64,000 bases of DNA from Pontibacter sp. SGAir0037 (GCF_005491705.1 NZ_CP028092.1:186001-250000), one strand, 5' to 3'. Counted from the stretch's first letter, positions 35,550-44,497 are shown. Made by a program: numbers and translations. Notes: generated by a model from the sequence alone, not told the origin.

Positions 35550-36665
35550 ATGGAAGCACATCATCCAACTAAAATTTTAATGACAGCAGATACCGTAGGT
35601 GGTGTCTGGACATACGCGATAGAACTGATAAGAGCCCTGGCACCTTATGGTACTCAGGTTGCTTTGGCAACAATGGGTGGGCGTATGAGTGTATCGCAGC
35701 GTAAGGAGGCGGAAAGCTTACCAAACCTGAAAGTATACGAAAGCGACTATAAACTGGAGTGGATGGATACTCCTTGGGAAGACGTAGACAAAGCAGGCGA
35801 ATGGTTGCTGCAACTGAGCGACGAGGTGCAGCCCGACCTGGTTCACCTGAACGGGATGGCCCATGGAAACCTGGATTGGGGAAAACCGGTGCTGGTGGTG
35901 GTGCACTCTTGTGTCATGTCGTGGTGGCGCGCCGTAAAAGACGAAGAAGCCCCAAAAGAATGGAATACTTATAGAGAAATGGTAACCAAAGGATTGCAGG
36001 CAGCTGATGTAGTGGTAGCCCCTACACAAGCTATGCTGCACCAGGCTGAAGAACTGTATGGTCCGTTTAAGCAAAGCGCTGTGGTATATAACGGCCGCGG
36101 GCAGCACCTGTTCCAGTTCGGTAAAAAAGAACCGTTTATTTTCAGCATGGGCCGGGTGTGGGACGAAGCAAAAAACATTTCCCTGCTGGCACACATCGCC
36201 TCTGATCTGCAGTGGCCAGTATACATTGCCGGCGAAGACAGGCATCCGGCTACTGGTAAAGCGGTTGATCTGGAGAATGTACATTTCCTGGGGCAGCTCT
36301 CTTCTGCAGAAGTGTCTGATTGGTTAGCCCGAGCCTCTGTTTATGTGCTACCTGCAAAATATGAGCCTTTCGGCTTAACTATTCTGGAGGCAGCTATGTC
36401 GGGTTGTGCACTGGTAGTAGGTAAAACAGACAGCCTGGTAGAGATATGGGGGAATGCCGCCAGGTTTGTAAATCCGAACAATGCCGACGAACTGCGCGAC
36501 ACAATCAACAACCTGATCGAAGATGAGTTCGGACGTAACATCATGGCTTGCCGCTCGGTGAAACGTTCTCATAACTATACTTCCGACACCATGGCCGAAG
36601 ACTACCTGCAACTCTACGCCCAACAGTTAAAAGCAACAGAGACAGCGAAGGCTTCGGTGAATTAA
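35550..36665 (+). CDS. GT4-family glycosyltransferase
   Basis: 371 residues with a GT-B fold. The N-terminal half opens with ILMTADTVGGVWTYAIELIRAL; the donor-binding half has FSMGRVWDEAKNISLLAHI (~197-215) and the E-x7-E motif in YEPFGLTILEAAMSGC (Glu residues about 273 and 281). GT4 enzymes are retaining and use nucleotide sugars. No signal or membrane segment; probably peripheral on the cytoplasmic side. 107 bases separate it from the Gfo/Idh gene, and a long non-coding stretch follows. Confidence 0.9.
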   Translation: MEAHHPTKILMTADTVGGVWTYAIELIRALAPYGTQVALATMGGRMSVSQRKEAESLPNLKVYESDYKLEWMDTPWEDVDKAGEWLLQLSDEVQPDLVHLNGMAHGNLDWGKPVLVVVHSCVMSWWRAVKDEEAPKEWNTYREMVTKGLQAADVVVAPTQAMLHQAEELYGPFKQSAVVYNGRGQHLFQFGKKEPFIFSMGRVWDEAKNISLLAHIASDLQWPVYIAGEDRHPATGKAVDLENVHFLGQLSSAEVSDWLARASVYVLPAKYEPFGLTILEAAMSGCALVVGKTDSLVEIWGNAARFVNPNNADELRDTINNLIEDEFGRNIMACRSVKRSHNYTSDTMAEDYLQLYAQQLKATETAKASVN

Positions 36666-36788
36666 GAATTAAGAATTAGAATAAATGTGTAAAGGTTGCT
36701 CTGATCTAATTTAACTACAACAATTTTAGTAAACCTCATTTGCACAAGTAGCAAGTATAAAGGCAGCTAATTATTGTAGTACAGTGTG

Positions 36789-36875
36789 CTGGTGCGAGCT
36801 TGTAGCTCGTACCACAGATAATTATAGGAGCTTCTTCCTGCAGAGAATAAGATTCAAGCTACAAGCTCACACCAG
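36789..36875. repeat. 19-bp inverted repeat with one mismatch
   Basis: Arms 36789-36807 and 36857-36875 (CTGGTGCGAGCTTGTAGCT against its near complement), 49 bases apart. The left arm itself contains AGCT palindromes. May be a transcript-end hairpin for the GT4 gene or part of a dispersed intergenic repeat. Confidence 0.5.
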
Positions 36876-36898
36876 CAGTGGAAGTTAAGTCTTAGCCC

Positions 36899-37067
36899 TA
36901 GCTATCGAACTGATCCCAGTCCTTGGGTTGAGCGCCTGGGGGTAGGGGCCCTCGATAAAGAATTGTAGCGGTGCCACGGTAGTGGCAGCCCGAAGGGCAG
37001 CTTTCAATTCTGCCGCGCGATGCCCAAGGACGAGGCCTCGCGGCCTTGAGCGCTCGGAGAGTAGCTA
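36899..37067. ncRNA. Candidate structured RNA or dispersed structured repeat
   Basis: Nested pairs seen directly: TAGCTA (36899-36904) with 37062-37067; TCCTTGGG (36920-36927) with 37023-37030; GAATTG (36960-36965) with 37005-37010; a TGCCAC/GTGGCA hairpin with GGTA loop (36972-36987); a GCCC/GGGC hairpin with GAA loop (36988-36998); and a self-complementary CGAGGCCTCG (37031-37040). GAGCGC (36930-36935) could also pair with 37050-37055, crossing the second stem. Which strand would be transcribed is unknown, and a non-RNA repeat is possible. Confidence 0.35.
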
Positions 37068-37276
37068 TAAAACAAAGGGTGCTTAAGACTGAGGAATAAT
37101 AGTGGCAAAGAACAAAAAGCTTTATAAAAATTAGAACCTGATGCCCCAGACACTCGAAGGAGCTGCGCACGCTGCGAGGTCTCTGAAATAAAAGCCATCA
37201 ACACAGACACTCACAGGTCATGAAGACACTGTGAGGACATTTGATCAACAAACTTACGCTCACTCAAATCAAAAAT

Positions 37277-38416
37277 ATGAACATCATCCTTTTCTACCAC
37301 TCTATCTTATCTGACTGGAACCACGGAAACGCCCACTTTCTACGTGGTGTAGTGCACGAACTAAAAGTGCGGGGGCACCAGGTAAAAGTATACGAACCGA
37401 AAAACAGCTGGAGCCTACAAAACCTGATCGAGGGCTATGGCGAAGAGAAACTGGAGGAACTGCAACTCTATTATCCTGGTATCAGCACAAACTTCTATGC
37501 GTTAGAAACCCTGGATCTGGATGAGGTGCTACAGGATGCTGACCTGGTACTGGTGCATGAGTGGAATGAACATGCATTAGTGAAACGCATCGGAGAACAT
37601 CGGGCAAAGCATCACTACAAGCTTCTCTTCCACGATACCCACCACCGCGCGGTAACAGAGCGGGAGAGTATGGCTAACTACGACCTGACCTACTACGATG
37701 GCGTACTGGCCTTTGGCAATATTATCCGCGATCTGTACCTGAAAGAAGGCTGGACTACCCGGGCCTGGACCTGGCACGAAGCAGCAGATACAACTGTTTT
37801 TTATCCGCATAAAAAGCCAGCACAGTACGAAGGAGATTTGATCTGGATCGGCAACTGGGGCGACGAAGAGCGAACTGCTGAACTACACGAGTTTCTGATT
37901 AATCCTGTAAAAGATCTGGGGTTGAAGGCGAAAATTTATGGTGTGCGTTACCCGGAGCATGCCCTCAAAGCATTGGCAGAGGCTGGTATTGAGTATGGCG
38001 GCTGGTTACCCAACTATAAAGCGGCTGAAGAGTTTGCCAAATATAAAGTAACAGTGCATGTGCCGCGCAGACCATACGTAGAAGCGCTACCGGGTATCCC
38101 AACTATCCGTCCATTCGAAGCGATGGCTTGTGGCATTCCGCTTATTTCTTCTCCCTGGGATGATGCCGAAAATCTTTTCACACCAGGCCAGGACTTCCTG
38201 GTAGCCCGAACAGGTGAAGAAATGAAGCAGCACCTGCAGATGGTTATCTCTAACGAAACGAAAGCCAGCGAAGTGGCAAAGCATGGACTAATGACAATCC
38301 TGAGCCGACATACCTGCTTTCATAGGGTAAATGAACTCGAAAGTATTTATAAAGAATTAGTAGAATCCACCCAAACTCATACTACTCCTAAAGAGCAACT
38401 GCTGCATGAAGAATAG
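37277..38416 (+). CDS. CgeB-like glycosyltransferase, first of three tandem copies
   Basis: 379 residues from ATG 37277 (MNIILFYHSILSDWNHGNAHF). An upstream TTG in frame (37241) would add 12 atypical residues. The opening motif, an aliphatic strand followed by a W-x-x-G-x-A/H-x-x-x-x-R-G pattern, recurs in the next two genes. The C-terminal half has IPTIRPFEAMACGIPLISSPWDDAENLFTPGQDFL (in two pieces ~285-318), the donor-binding region of COG4641/CgeB-type GT-B enzymes. The stop lies inside the next gene (11-base overlap). The three copies probably add sugars in sequence to one product; that is inference. Confidence 0.85.
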   Translation: MNIILFYHSILSDWNHGNAHFLRGVVHELKVRGHQVKVYEPKNSWSLQNLIEGYGEEKLEELQLYYPGISTNFYALETLDLDEVLQDADLVLVHEWNEHALVKRIGEHRAKHHYKLLFHDTHHRAVTERESMANYDLTYYDGVLAFGNIIRDLYLKEGWTTRAWTWHEAADTTVFYPHKKPAQYEGDLIWIGNWGDEERTAELHEFLINPVKDLGLKAKIYGVRYPEHALKALAEAGIEYGGWLPNYKAAEEFAKYKVTVHVPRRPYVEALPGIPTIRPFEAMACGIPLISSPWDDAENLFTPGQDFLVARTGEEMKQHLQMVISNETKASEVAKHGLMTILSRHTCFHRVNELESIYKELVESTQTHTTPKEQLLHEE

Positions 38417-39512
38417 AAAACTAAACATCGCATTCTTTGGCTCCAGCCTGGTTTCGGCCTATTGGAACGGAGCCGCTACCTACTATAGAGGTATTATTCG
38501 TGCCTTACATGAAAGAGGCCATCAGGTTACCTTTTACGAGCCCGATGCCTACGAACGCCAGCAGAACCGCGATATACCTGATCCCGACTGGGCAAAAGTT
38601 GTGGTATACGATGCAACCGAAGAAGCTGTGTATAAATGCCTGCAACAAGCTGCCGAAGCCGACATGGTGGTAAAAGCCAGTGGCGTAGGGGTGTTTGATG
38701 AGCTGCTGGAACGCGAAGTGCTGAACTTAAAAACAGATGATCGCCTGGTGGTTTTCTGGGACGTAGACGCACCTGCTACCCTGGATCGGGTACACAATAA
38801 CCTCACAGACCCGTTCCTGACGCTGATCAGTCAGTACGACATGATCTTAACCTATGGTGGCGGAGATCCTGTGGTAAAAGCATATGAGGCACTGGGAGCC
38901 CAAAAGTGTGTTCCGATTTATAATGCCTTAGATACGGCTACTCATTTTCCTGTAGCGCCTGAGGCTCGCTTTACCTGTGATCTGGCTTTTCTGGGGAACC
39001 GCTTGCCAGACAGAGAGGCACGCGTAGAAGAATTCTTTTTAAAGCCTGCCGCTGCAACCCCAGACAAGAAGTACATTATCGGGGGTAGTGGCTGGGGCGA
39101 TAAGCCGATGAGTGAGAACGTAACATACATCGGCCATGTGTATACCAACGACCACAATGCCTTTAACTGTACTCCGAAAGCTGTATTGAACATCAGCCGT
39201 GAAAGTATGGCGCGCTATGGGTTTTCGCCTGCCACACGTGTATTCGAAGCAGCAGGGGCAGGAGCCTGCATTATTACAGATTACTGGGAGGGCATTGATT
39301 TCTTTTTTACGCCTGGCGAAGAGATACTGGTCGCACAGGATGGCAATGATGTCGCCTCTATACTTTCCGATCTTACGGCCAGGCAGGCAAAAGCCATTGG
39401 TGAGGCAGCTTATCGGAAAGTGCTTGCCGCCCATACCTATAACCACAGAGCAGAGCAGTTAGAGCAACTGCTGTATGCAAAAGTAAAACAACAAGACGTC
39501 GCACTGGCATGA
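38406..39512 (+). CDS. CgeB-like glycosyltransferase, second of three tandem copies
   Basis: 368 residues. N-terminus NIAFFGSSLVSAYWNGAATYY and RGIIRALHERGHQVTFYEPD match the first and third copies. C-terminal block: YGFSPATRVFEAAGAGACII and DYWEGIDFFFTPGEEILVAQD. It overlaps the previous gene by 11 bases and the next by 4, so translation is coupled through all three. Family knowledge: CgeB-type proteins are GT-B glycosyltransferases; CgeB of Bacillus is linked to glycosylation of the spore surface. The donor sugar is unknown. Confidence 0.87.
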   Translation: MKNRKLNIAFFGSSLVSAYWNGAATYYRGIIRALHERGHQVTFYEPDAYERQQNRDIPDPDWAKVVVYDATEEAVYKCLQQAAEADMVVKASGVGVFDELLEREVLNLKTDDRLVVFWDVDAPATLDRVHNNLTDPFLTLISQYDMILTYGGGDPVVKAYEALGAQKCVPIYNALDTATHFPVAPEARFTCDLAFLGNRLPDREARVEEFFLKPAAATPDKKYIIGGSGWGDKPMSENVTYIGHVYTNDHNAFNCTPKAVLNISRESMARYGFSPATRVFEAAGAGACIITDYWEGIDFFFTPGEEILVAQDGNDVASILSDLTARQAKAIGEAAYRKVLAAHTYNHRAEQLEQLLYAKVKQQDVALA

Positions 39513-40579
39513 ACATAGTTATACTTGGCTTATCCATTACATCTTCCTGGGGCAACGGCCACGCCACTACTTTTCGTGGTTTGGTGCGAGAATTACACAA
39601 CAGAGGGCATCATGTACTTTTTCTGGAGCGCGATGTGCCCTGGTACGCCAACAGCCGTGACTTACCTAATCCTGAATACTGCCAGACAGAACTTTATGCT
39701 TCTCTGGACGACCTGCAGCAACGCTTTGCCGAGCAGGTGCGCGAAGCCGATCTGGTAATCGTGGGTTCCTATGTGCCACAGGGTGTGCAGGTAGGGGAGT
39801 GGGTGATGAAAACAGCCGAAGGCATTAAAGCATTTTACGATATCGATACACCAGTTACGCTGGCAAAGCTTGAGCGTGAAGATTACGAATACCTGCACCC
39901 CAGCCTCATTCCGCAATACGATATGTACCTATCGTTTACAGGTGGATTAACACTGGATTTACTGGAGCAGAAATACGGTAATATGATGGCTCGTCCGCTT
40001 TACTGTTCTTTCGATCCGACGCTGTACTACCCCGAAGTACAGGAACTGAAGTGGGATTTGGGTTATTTAGGTACTTATTCCGATGATCGCCAGCCACCGC
40101 TGGAAAAGCTGATGCTGGATGCCGCGCGCCAATGGCCGGAGGGTAAATTTGTCGTAGCGGGTCCGCAGTACCCTGCCACCGTGCAATGGCCTGCCAACAC
40201 GCAACACATCCATCACCTGCCACCAGCCGAGCACCGCGCTTTCTACAACAGCCAGCGCTTTACACAGAATATCACCCGGGCCGATATGATTAAAGCAGGC
40301 TATTCACCAAGTGTGCGCCTGTTCGAAGCAGCTGCCTGTGGAGTGCCTATCATCTCTGATTATTGGGATGGCTTAGACAGCTTCTTTGAGTTTGATTCTG
40401 AGATTCTGGTTTCCTATTCAGCAGAAGACACGCTAAGATATTTAAGAGATATGAGCGAAGCAGAGCGTAAAGCGATAGGGGAAAGAGCCAGGCAGAAAGT
40501 CCTGAACAAGCACACCGCTGCACATCGGGCAGAGGAAGTGGAGCTGTATGCAAGGCAGTTGATGACGCTGACGAGTTAG
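39509..40579 (+). CDS. CgeB-like glycosyltransferase, third of three tandem copies
   Basis: 356 residues. Starts NIVILGLSITSSWGNGHATTF and RGLVRELHNRGHHVLFLERD; the donor-binding region is AGYSPSVRLFEAAACGVPII and SDYWDGLDSFFEFDSEILVS. It is closest to the second copy in the C-terminal half. ATG overlaps the previous stop by 4 bases (ATGA). Length and gene order suggest tandem duplication followed by divergence, so each copy probably has its own donor or acceptor. Confidence 0.87.
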   Translation: MNIVILGLSITSSWGNGHATTFRGLVRELHNRGHHVLFLERDVPWYANSRDLPNPEYCQTELYASLDDLQQRFAEQVREADLVIVGSYVPQGVQVGEWVMKTAEGIKAFYDIDTPVTLAKLEREDYEYLHPSLIPQYDMYLSFTGGLTLDLLEQKYGNMMARPLYCSFDPTLYYPEVQELKWDLGYLGTYSDDRQPPLEKLMLDAARQWPEGKFVVAGPQYPATVQWPANTQHIHHLPPAEHRAFYNSQRFTQNITRADMIKAGYSPSVRLFEAAACGVPIISDYWDGLDSFFEFDSEILVSYSAEDTLRYLRDMSEAERKAIGERARQKVLNKHTAAHRAEEVELYARQLMTLTS

Positions 40580-40656
40580 AAGGGAGTTTTAAATAGAAAG
40601 CCTTATTCATGGTTACAACAGGTATTTGTGGCTAACCATTCAAACCAAATTAAACT

Positions 40657-41475
40657 ATGAAAGAAATAGAACAACTGGGGCCCTGGTTCCACAACATACA
40701 CCTGCCAAACGGAGAACAAACCGCCCCGAATCATTTTCTGGGAGATTTCCCATCCTTTAAATGGAAGGAACTGGAAAACTTTATTCCTGCAGATTTAACG
40801 GGTTGGGAGGTGCTGGACATTGGCTGCAACGCAGGTTTCTATTCCATAGAACTGGCTAAACGCGGAGCAAACGTGCTGGGCATTGATGTAGACCCGCACT
40901 ACCTGCGGCAAGCGGAATGGGTGGCAAAGCAATTCGGTCTGGAAGATAAAATTGAACTGAAGCAGATGCAGGTATATGATGTGGCTAGGCTCGACCGCCA
41001 GTTCGACCTGATCTGGTACATGGGAGTGCTGTATCACCTGCGCTACCCCTTGCTATCGCTGGATATCCTTTCTCAAAAAGCACGAAACCTGATGGTATTC
41101 CAGACTTTGTCGATGCCAGGTGATGCTCCCCAAGAGGTGCCTGAAGATTTTGGTATAAACGACCGGGAGCGGATGAAAGAGGACAGTTGGCCGAAAATGG
41201 CATTTATAGAGAAGAAAATGGCGGGAGACATTACAAACTGGTGGGCTCCCAACCAGGCCTGCATCGAAGGGATGCTGCGCTCCTGTGGTTTTAAAGTAAA
41301 AGAGCGGCCAGGGCATGAACTGTATGTGCTAGAAGTAGATGCCGCGCAACGGCAAAACCAGCAATGGAACCAGTCGGAACTGTTGTCTGCTACAGGGCAG
41401 GATTGGCAGGAAGCGGTGAAAGAAAAAGTAGCCGAAAAGAATTTGTATATGGTGTCAGACCACGGGAAGAAGTAA
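40657..41475 (+). CDS. Class I SAM-dependent methyltransferase
   Basis: 272 residues. The SAM-binding motif I is VLDIGCNAGFYSIELAKRG (~52-70), followed by GIDVDPHYLRQA (~75-86) and FDLIWYMGVLYHLRYPLLSL (~111-130). The architecture (N-terminal LGPWFHNIHLPNG, then the core) resembles a CmoB-like subgroup annotated in several bacteria as a methyltransferase within glycosyltransferase clusters. By context it would methylate a sugar or the acceptor of the glycan made here. 77 bases separate it from the last glycosyltransferase. Confidence 0.83.
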   Translation: MKEIEQLGPWFHNIHLPNGEQTAPNHFLGDFPSFKWKELENFIPADLTGWEVLDIGCNAGFYSIELAKRGANVLGIDVDPHYLRQAEWVAKQFGLEDKIELKQMQVYDVARLDRQFDLIWYMGVLYHLRYPLLSLDILSQKARNLMVFQTLSMPGDAPQEVPEDFGINDRERMKEDSWPKMAFIEKKMAGDITNWWAPNQACIEGMLRSCGFKVKERPGHELYVLEVDAAQRQNQQWNQSELLSATGQDWQEAVKEKVAEKNLYMVSDHGKK

Positions 41476-41532
41476 CAGAATCTTATCTTATCTTCACCTG
41501 CTCAAGCGACCATACATTATAAAATAAGATAC

Positions 41533-42084
41533 ATGAAGGACATTAAGCCCTGGAAAATAGTAAAATCAGAATTGGTATTTAACGAGAAATGGTACACCCT
41601 GCGCCGCGACGAAGTAGAACTTCCCAACGGCATGGTGCTCGACGATTATTATGTTAGTGTACGCCCTAATGTGGTCTTAACTTTTCCGGTTACAGAAGAG
41701 AATGAGGTTATTTTTGTGCGGCAGTACAAGCATGCGGCTGGCGATATTTTTATCGAATTGCCAGGCGGTGTGATAGATGAAGGCGAAGACGAACCGCTGG
41801 AGGCTGCCAAAAGAGAGATGCTCGAAGAGACCGGCTATACTTCCGACGATGTGGAATTTTTGCTGGATGTAATAGATAACCCAACCAAAGACACGAACAA
41901 GATCTATTACTACTTAGCGCGTAATGTGCGCAAGGTAGCTGAACAGGATTTAGACGAAACTGAAAATATTGAAGTACTTAAAGTGCCTTTGAAAGAAGTG
42001 GAAGGCATGATCATGAGTGGTAAAATTCATGTGTCAGGTACCGTTGCGCTTTGTATGCTGGCGCTTAAAAAATTAGGTGCCTGA
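41533..42084 (+). CDS. Nudix hydrolase (ADP-ribose pyrophosphatase-like)
   Basis: 183 residues with a complete Nudix box, G-x5-E-x7-REMLEETG, spanning ~76-98. The arrangement (box preceded by ITFVRQYKHAAGD-like strand and followed by a short C-terminal domain) resembles ADP-sugar pyrophosphatases. It would cleave a nucleoside diphosphate linked to a sugar or similar. As the last gene of the run it may remove nucleotide-sugar by-products, or be unrelated housekeeping. A very strong terminator follows. Confidence 0.87.
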   Translation: MKDIKPWKIVKSELVFNEKWYTLRRDEVELPNGMVLDDYYVSVRPNVVLTFPVTEENEVIFVRQYKHAAGDIFIELPGGVIDEGEDEPLEAAKREMLEETGYTSDDVEFLLDVIDNPTKDTNKIYYYLARNVRKVAEQDLDETENIEVLKVPLKEVEGMIMSGKIHVSGTVALCMLALKKLGA

Positions 42085-42105
42085 TGTTTTGCTTAACTTG
42101 AACCA

Positions 42106-42159
42106 CTTCATAAACAGAACAGGCTGCCTGGTACCAGGTAGCCTGTTCTGTTTATGAAG
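42106..42159. terminator. 54-base near-perfect palindrome ending the glycosylation cluster
   Basis: The whole segment 42106-42159 is an inverted repeat with one G-T wobble, centred on GGTACC; A-rich on one side, and it separates convergent genes, so it probably stops transcription in both directions. Confidence 0.85.
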
Positions 42160-42175
42160 AAAAAATGCTGTATTG

Positions 42176-44317
42176 CTATCGCCAGGCTGTAGCAGCTACA
42201 ATGGGTGTATTTTTCCAGAGTAAGGTATAGCCTGCACCGTTGGCCTGCAGCTCAAAGTTCTCGTGCAGTTGCAGCGTAGAAACAATCTGGTCAGCCAGTG
42301 GCTCCTGCTCAAACGGAGTAAACCCTACCCGCACCAGGCGTCTTTGCCAGGCTTCGTTGCGCTCGTGCCGCTCTACACGCTGGCTATCTTCGCACGAAAT
42401 AATGTTAATGATTTCACGGGCGAAAAACTCCTGCTCTATAACCTGTCGCTCCGGCATATCGCTTGGCAGCAGTGTATCCAGCACATCGAACACAGTATAA
42501 TAGTGGCGCAGCGATTCGCGCAGGCGTGGCAGGAAATCCAGTTTATTGTGTTCAGAGTCGGGCTCGGTTAAAGTAAAAATTACAGGGCTTAATGCCTTGA
42601 TCTGCAGTAGTACTTTATCACGTTCGTCAGGCTGTATTACTAACTGGTCAGGAATGTGGTGTAAGGTAAAGGCAGAGTTGATAACCAGTGCTTCAGAAGG
42701 ATTTAGAATTAATTCTTTTAGATTGATATCTTCGAGTTTAGAGGCTATGCCAGTATAGCTGAAGTCGATGCCCAGTTGCTGTGCATGCTGTTTTAGGGCT
42801 TCGCCGGTTGCGCGCAGCTTTTGTTCCGGATCATCTGCCGAAGCCGGTATATCAATGCCTGTCAGCCGTACCTGGGGAGCCCCTTCAGGACGGGAAGCCA
42901 GCAACTCCAATAAAGTAAACCACTGCAGTCCTCCTCCGATACCTAAATCTAGGATATGTATGGCAGATGCACCTGCAACCGCTCTCTGGATGCTCAGGCT
43001 CGAGAACAGGTGCCCGAATGTAACCAGCGGTGTAGACTTTACCAGCACATTGAAGGCCGATATCATGTCCATCATGCCGTAAGTGGAGCTGTAGAGATTT
43101 CCGGTATGGTTAGAAGTATGGGCAAGGCAGGCATCAAAAGCGCGGGCAAAGGCAAAGGCAATTCTTTCTTCGGCTGTGCCCATATTAGAAGCTTCTTGTG
43201 TTAAGGCCTGGCTGGCGGCAATCTTATCTGTTGTCTCAGCATTGGCGAATGTCTCGCCGGTTTTTAAAACCTGGCTGAGTGACGGGTGCTGCATAAGTGA
43301 TGTCGGGTTAAGTATATTCTTTAGTATATAGATAAGATAATCCTGGTAAGGTTGCTGGCCAACCGTAATGCGTAAGGTAAAAGGGCCGGTGGTTTGGCGT
43401 ACTTGTATGCCATTTTGCAGCAATTGCTGATAAAGTACGGTGGCGGGTATACCTGCATCTATCATCAGAAAATTACCCTGCGACGGCCAGTACTGTATAC
43501 CTAGTTCCGAGAGGTGTTGCTGCAGGTACAACTTGCTGAATGCGGTTGATTGTATGGTATGATTTAAAAAATCTTCGTCTTCCAGCACAGCAAGGGCAGC
43601 TACCTGGGCCATTTGGTTTACATTAAACGGCTGCTTTATTTTATGCAGAGCTGCCTGCAGTTTTTCCCCAGCTATCATGTAGCCTACACGCAGAGAAGCC
43701 AGCCCATAGGCTTTTGAAAAAGTGCGCAGCACGATCAGGTTCTGGCGCACATTTCTATAGCTCAAAGCATCGGCAAAGTCAGGTGCATTCACATACTCAA
43801 TATAAGCTTCATCCACCACCAGTAAAACATGTTCCGGCAATTCGTAAACCAGCCGTTCCAGTCCTTGTCTGGTTAAATAAGTGCCTGTGGGGTTATTCGG
43901 GTTAGAGATAAAGCAGATACAGGTAGATGCATCAACTTTTCTTAAAATGCAGTCTACATCAAAATTATAAGAGGAATCAAGCGGCGCTTCTATGTATTGA
44001 ACTCCCAGCGTATCGGCTTCCATTTTATAAAGCGGGTAAGTCGGATTAACTGAAAGTATACTTGTGGTATGGTAAGGCCGGCAAAAAGTTCTGATCAGCA
44101 GCGATATTAGTTCAGCAGAACCGCTTCCAATGCTTATTTCCTGCGGTAACACTCCTAGTTTTTGGGCAATGGCCTCCCGAAGCAGATGCGCATCAGGGCA
44201 GGGGTAACTATAAATGTTGTGGAATGCAGATGCTAAAGCTGCCGTTACTTTAGGAGAGACACCGAACAAATTCTCATTTGAAGCAGCGTAATAAGCACTG
44301 GTCTGATGGTTAATCAT
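42176..44317 (-). CDS. Fusion: HisC-type aminotransferase + GRAS domain
   Basis: 713 residues in one frame. Residues ~1-335 are a class I/II PLP aminotransferase like histidinol-phosphate aminotransferase: SNPNNPTG (138-145), Asp169 in VVDEAYIEY, PLP lysine Lys202 in LRTFSKAYGLASLR and Arg210; the C-terminal arginine is in FTLRITVG (~313-320). Residues ~375-713 match the GRAS family known from plants: the VHIID-type block IHILDLGIGGGLQWFTLLELL (in pieces, 453-472) with RPEGAPQVRLTGID, then FFAREIINIISCEDSQRVERH, EAWQRRLVRVGFTPF, and the terminal SAW block LLWKNTPIVAATAWR. GRAS is related to Rossmann methyltransferases. Both halves look intact. It diverges from marR (220 bases between). Confidence 0.88.
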   Translation of the reverse strand: MINHQTSAYYAASNENLFGVSPKVTAALASAFHNIYSYPCPDAHLLREAIAQKLGVLPQEISIGSGSAELISLLIRTFCRPYHTTSILSVNPTYPLYKMEADTLGVQYIEAPLDSSYNFDVDCILRKVDASTCICFISNPNNPTGTYLTRQGLERLVYELPEHVLLVVDEAYIEYVNAPDFADALSYRNVRQNLIVLRTFSKAYGLASLRVGYMIAGEKLQAALHKIKQPFNVNQMAQVAALAVLEDEDFLNHTIQSTAFSKLYLQQHLSELGIQYWPSQGNFLMIDAGIPATVLYQQLLQNGIQVRQTTGPFTLRITVGQQPYQDYLIYILKNILNPTSLMQHPSLSQVLKTGETFANAETTDKIAASQALTQEASNMGTAEERIAFAFARAFDACLAHTSNHTGNLYSSTYGMMDMISAFNVLVKSTPLVTFGHLFSSLSIQRAVAGASAIHILDLGIGGGLQWFTLLELLASRPEGAPQVRLTGIDIPASADDPEQKLRATGEALKQHAQQLGIDFSYTGIASKLEDINLKELILNPSEALVINSAFTLHHIPDQLVIQPDERDKVLLQIKALSPVIFTLTEPDSEHNKLDFLPRLRESLRHYYTVFDVLDTLLPSDMPERQVIEQEFFAREIINIISCEDSQRVERHERNEAWQRRLVRVGFTPFEQEPLADQIVSTLQLHENFELQANGAGYTLLWKNTPIVAATAWR

Positions 44318-44497
44318 TGTTGAAGTACCATAACAATGGCAGGAAATATTTCAGCGGTAATACATTTTAATGCAATATAGTTCAATTTTAATAGAATAAA
44401 AGTTCAAACAATTATAATTTCTGCTACTATTTTAATAATTTGTTCAATGTTAAAGCATTAAAATTCGGCAGGTGTTACATGAGTGAAACTTTTTTAT

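Larger units (their letters stand above)
36666..37276. other. Long non-coding stretch inside the glycosylation cluster
   Basis: About 610 bases without a convincing gene. It contains an inverted repeat (36789-36807 with 36857-36875), a GC-rich region with many nested complementary segments (36899-37067), and a small inverted repeat CTCACAG/CTGTGAG (37210-37216 with 37229-37235). Base composition of the middle differs sharply from the AT-rich flanks. Confidence 0.6.

Noticed and set aside
36898-37210. Minus-strand short frames in the non-coding stretch of the glycosylation cluster
   Set aside because: The sequence there is dominated by nested complementary segments, and the frames have no family features.
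29432-42084. A capsule or O-antigen locus
   Set aside because: No flippase, polymerase, chain-length or export gene is visible in the run.
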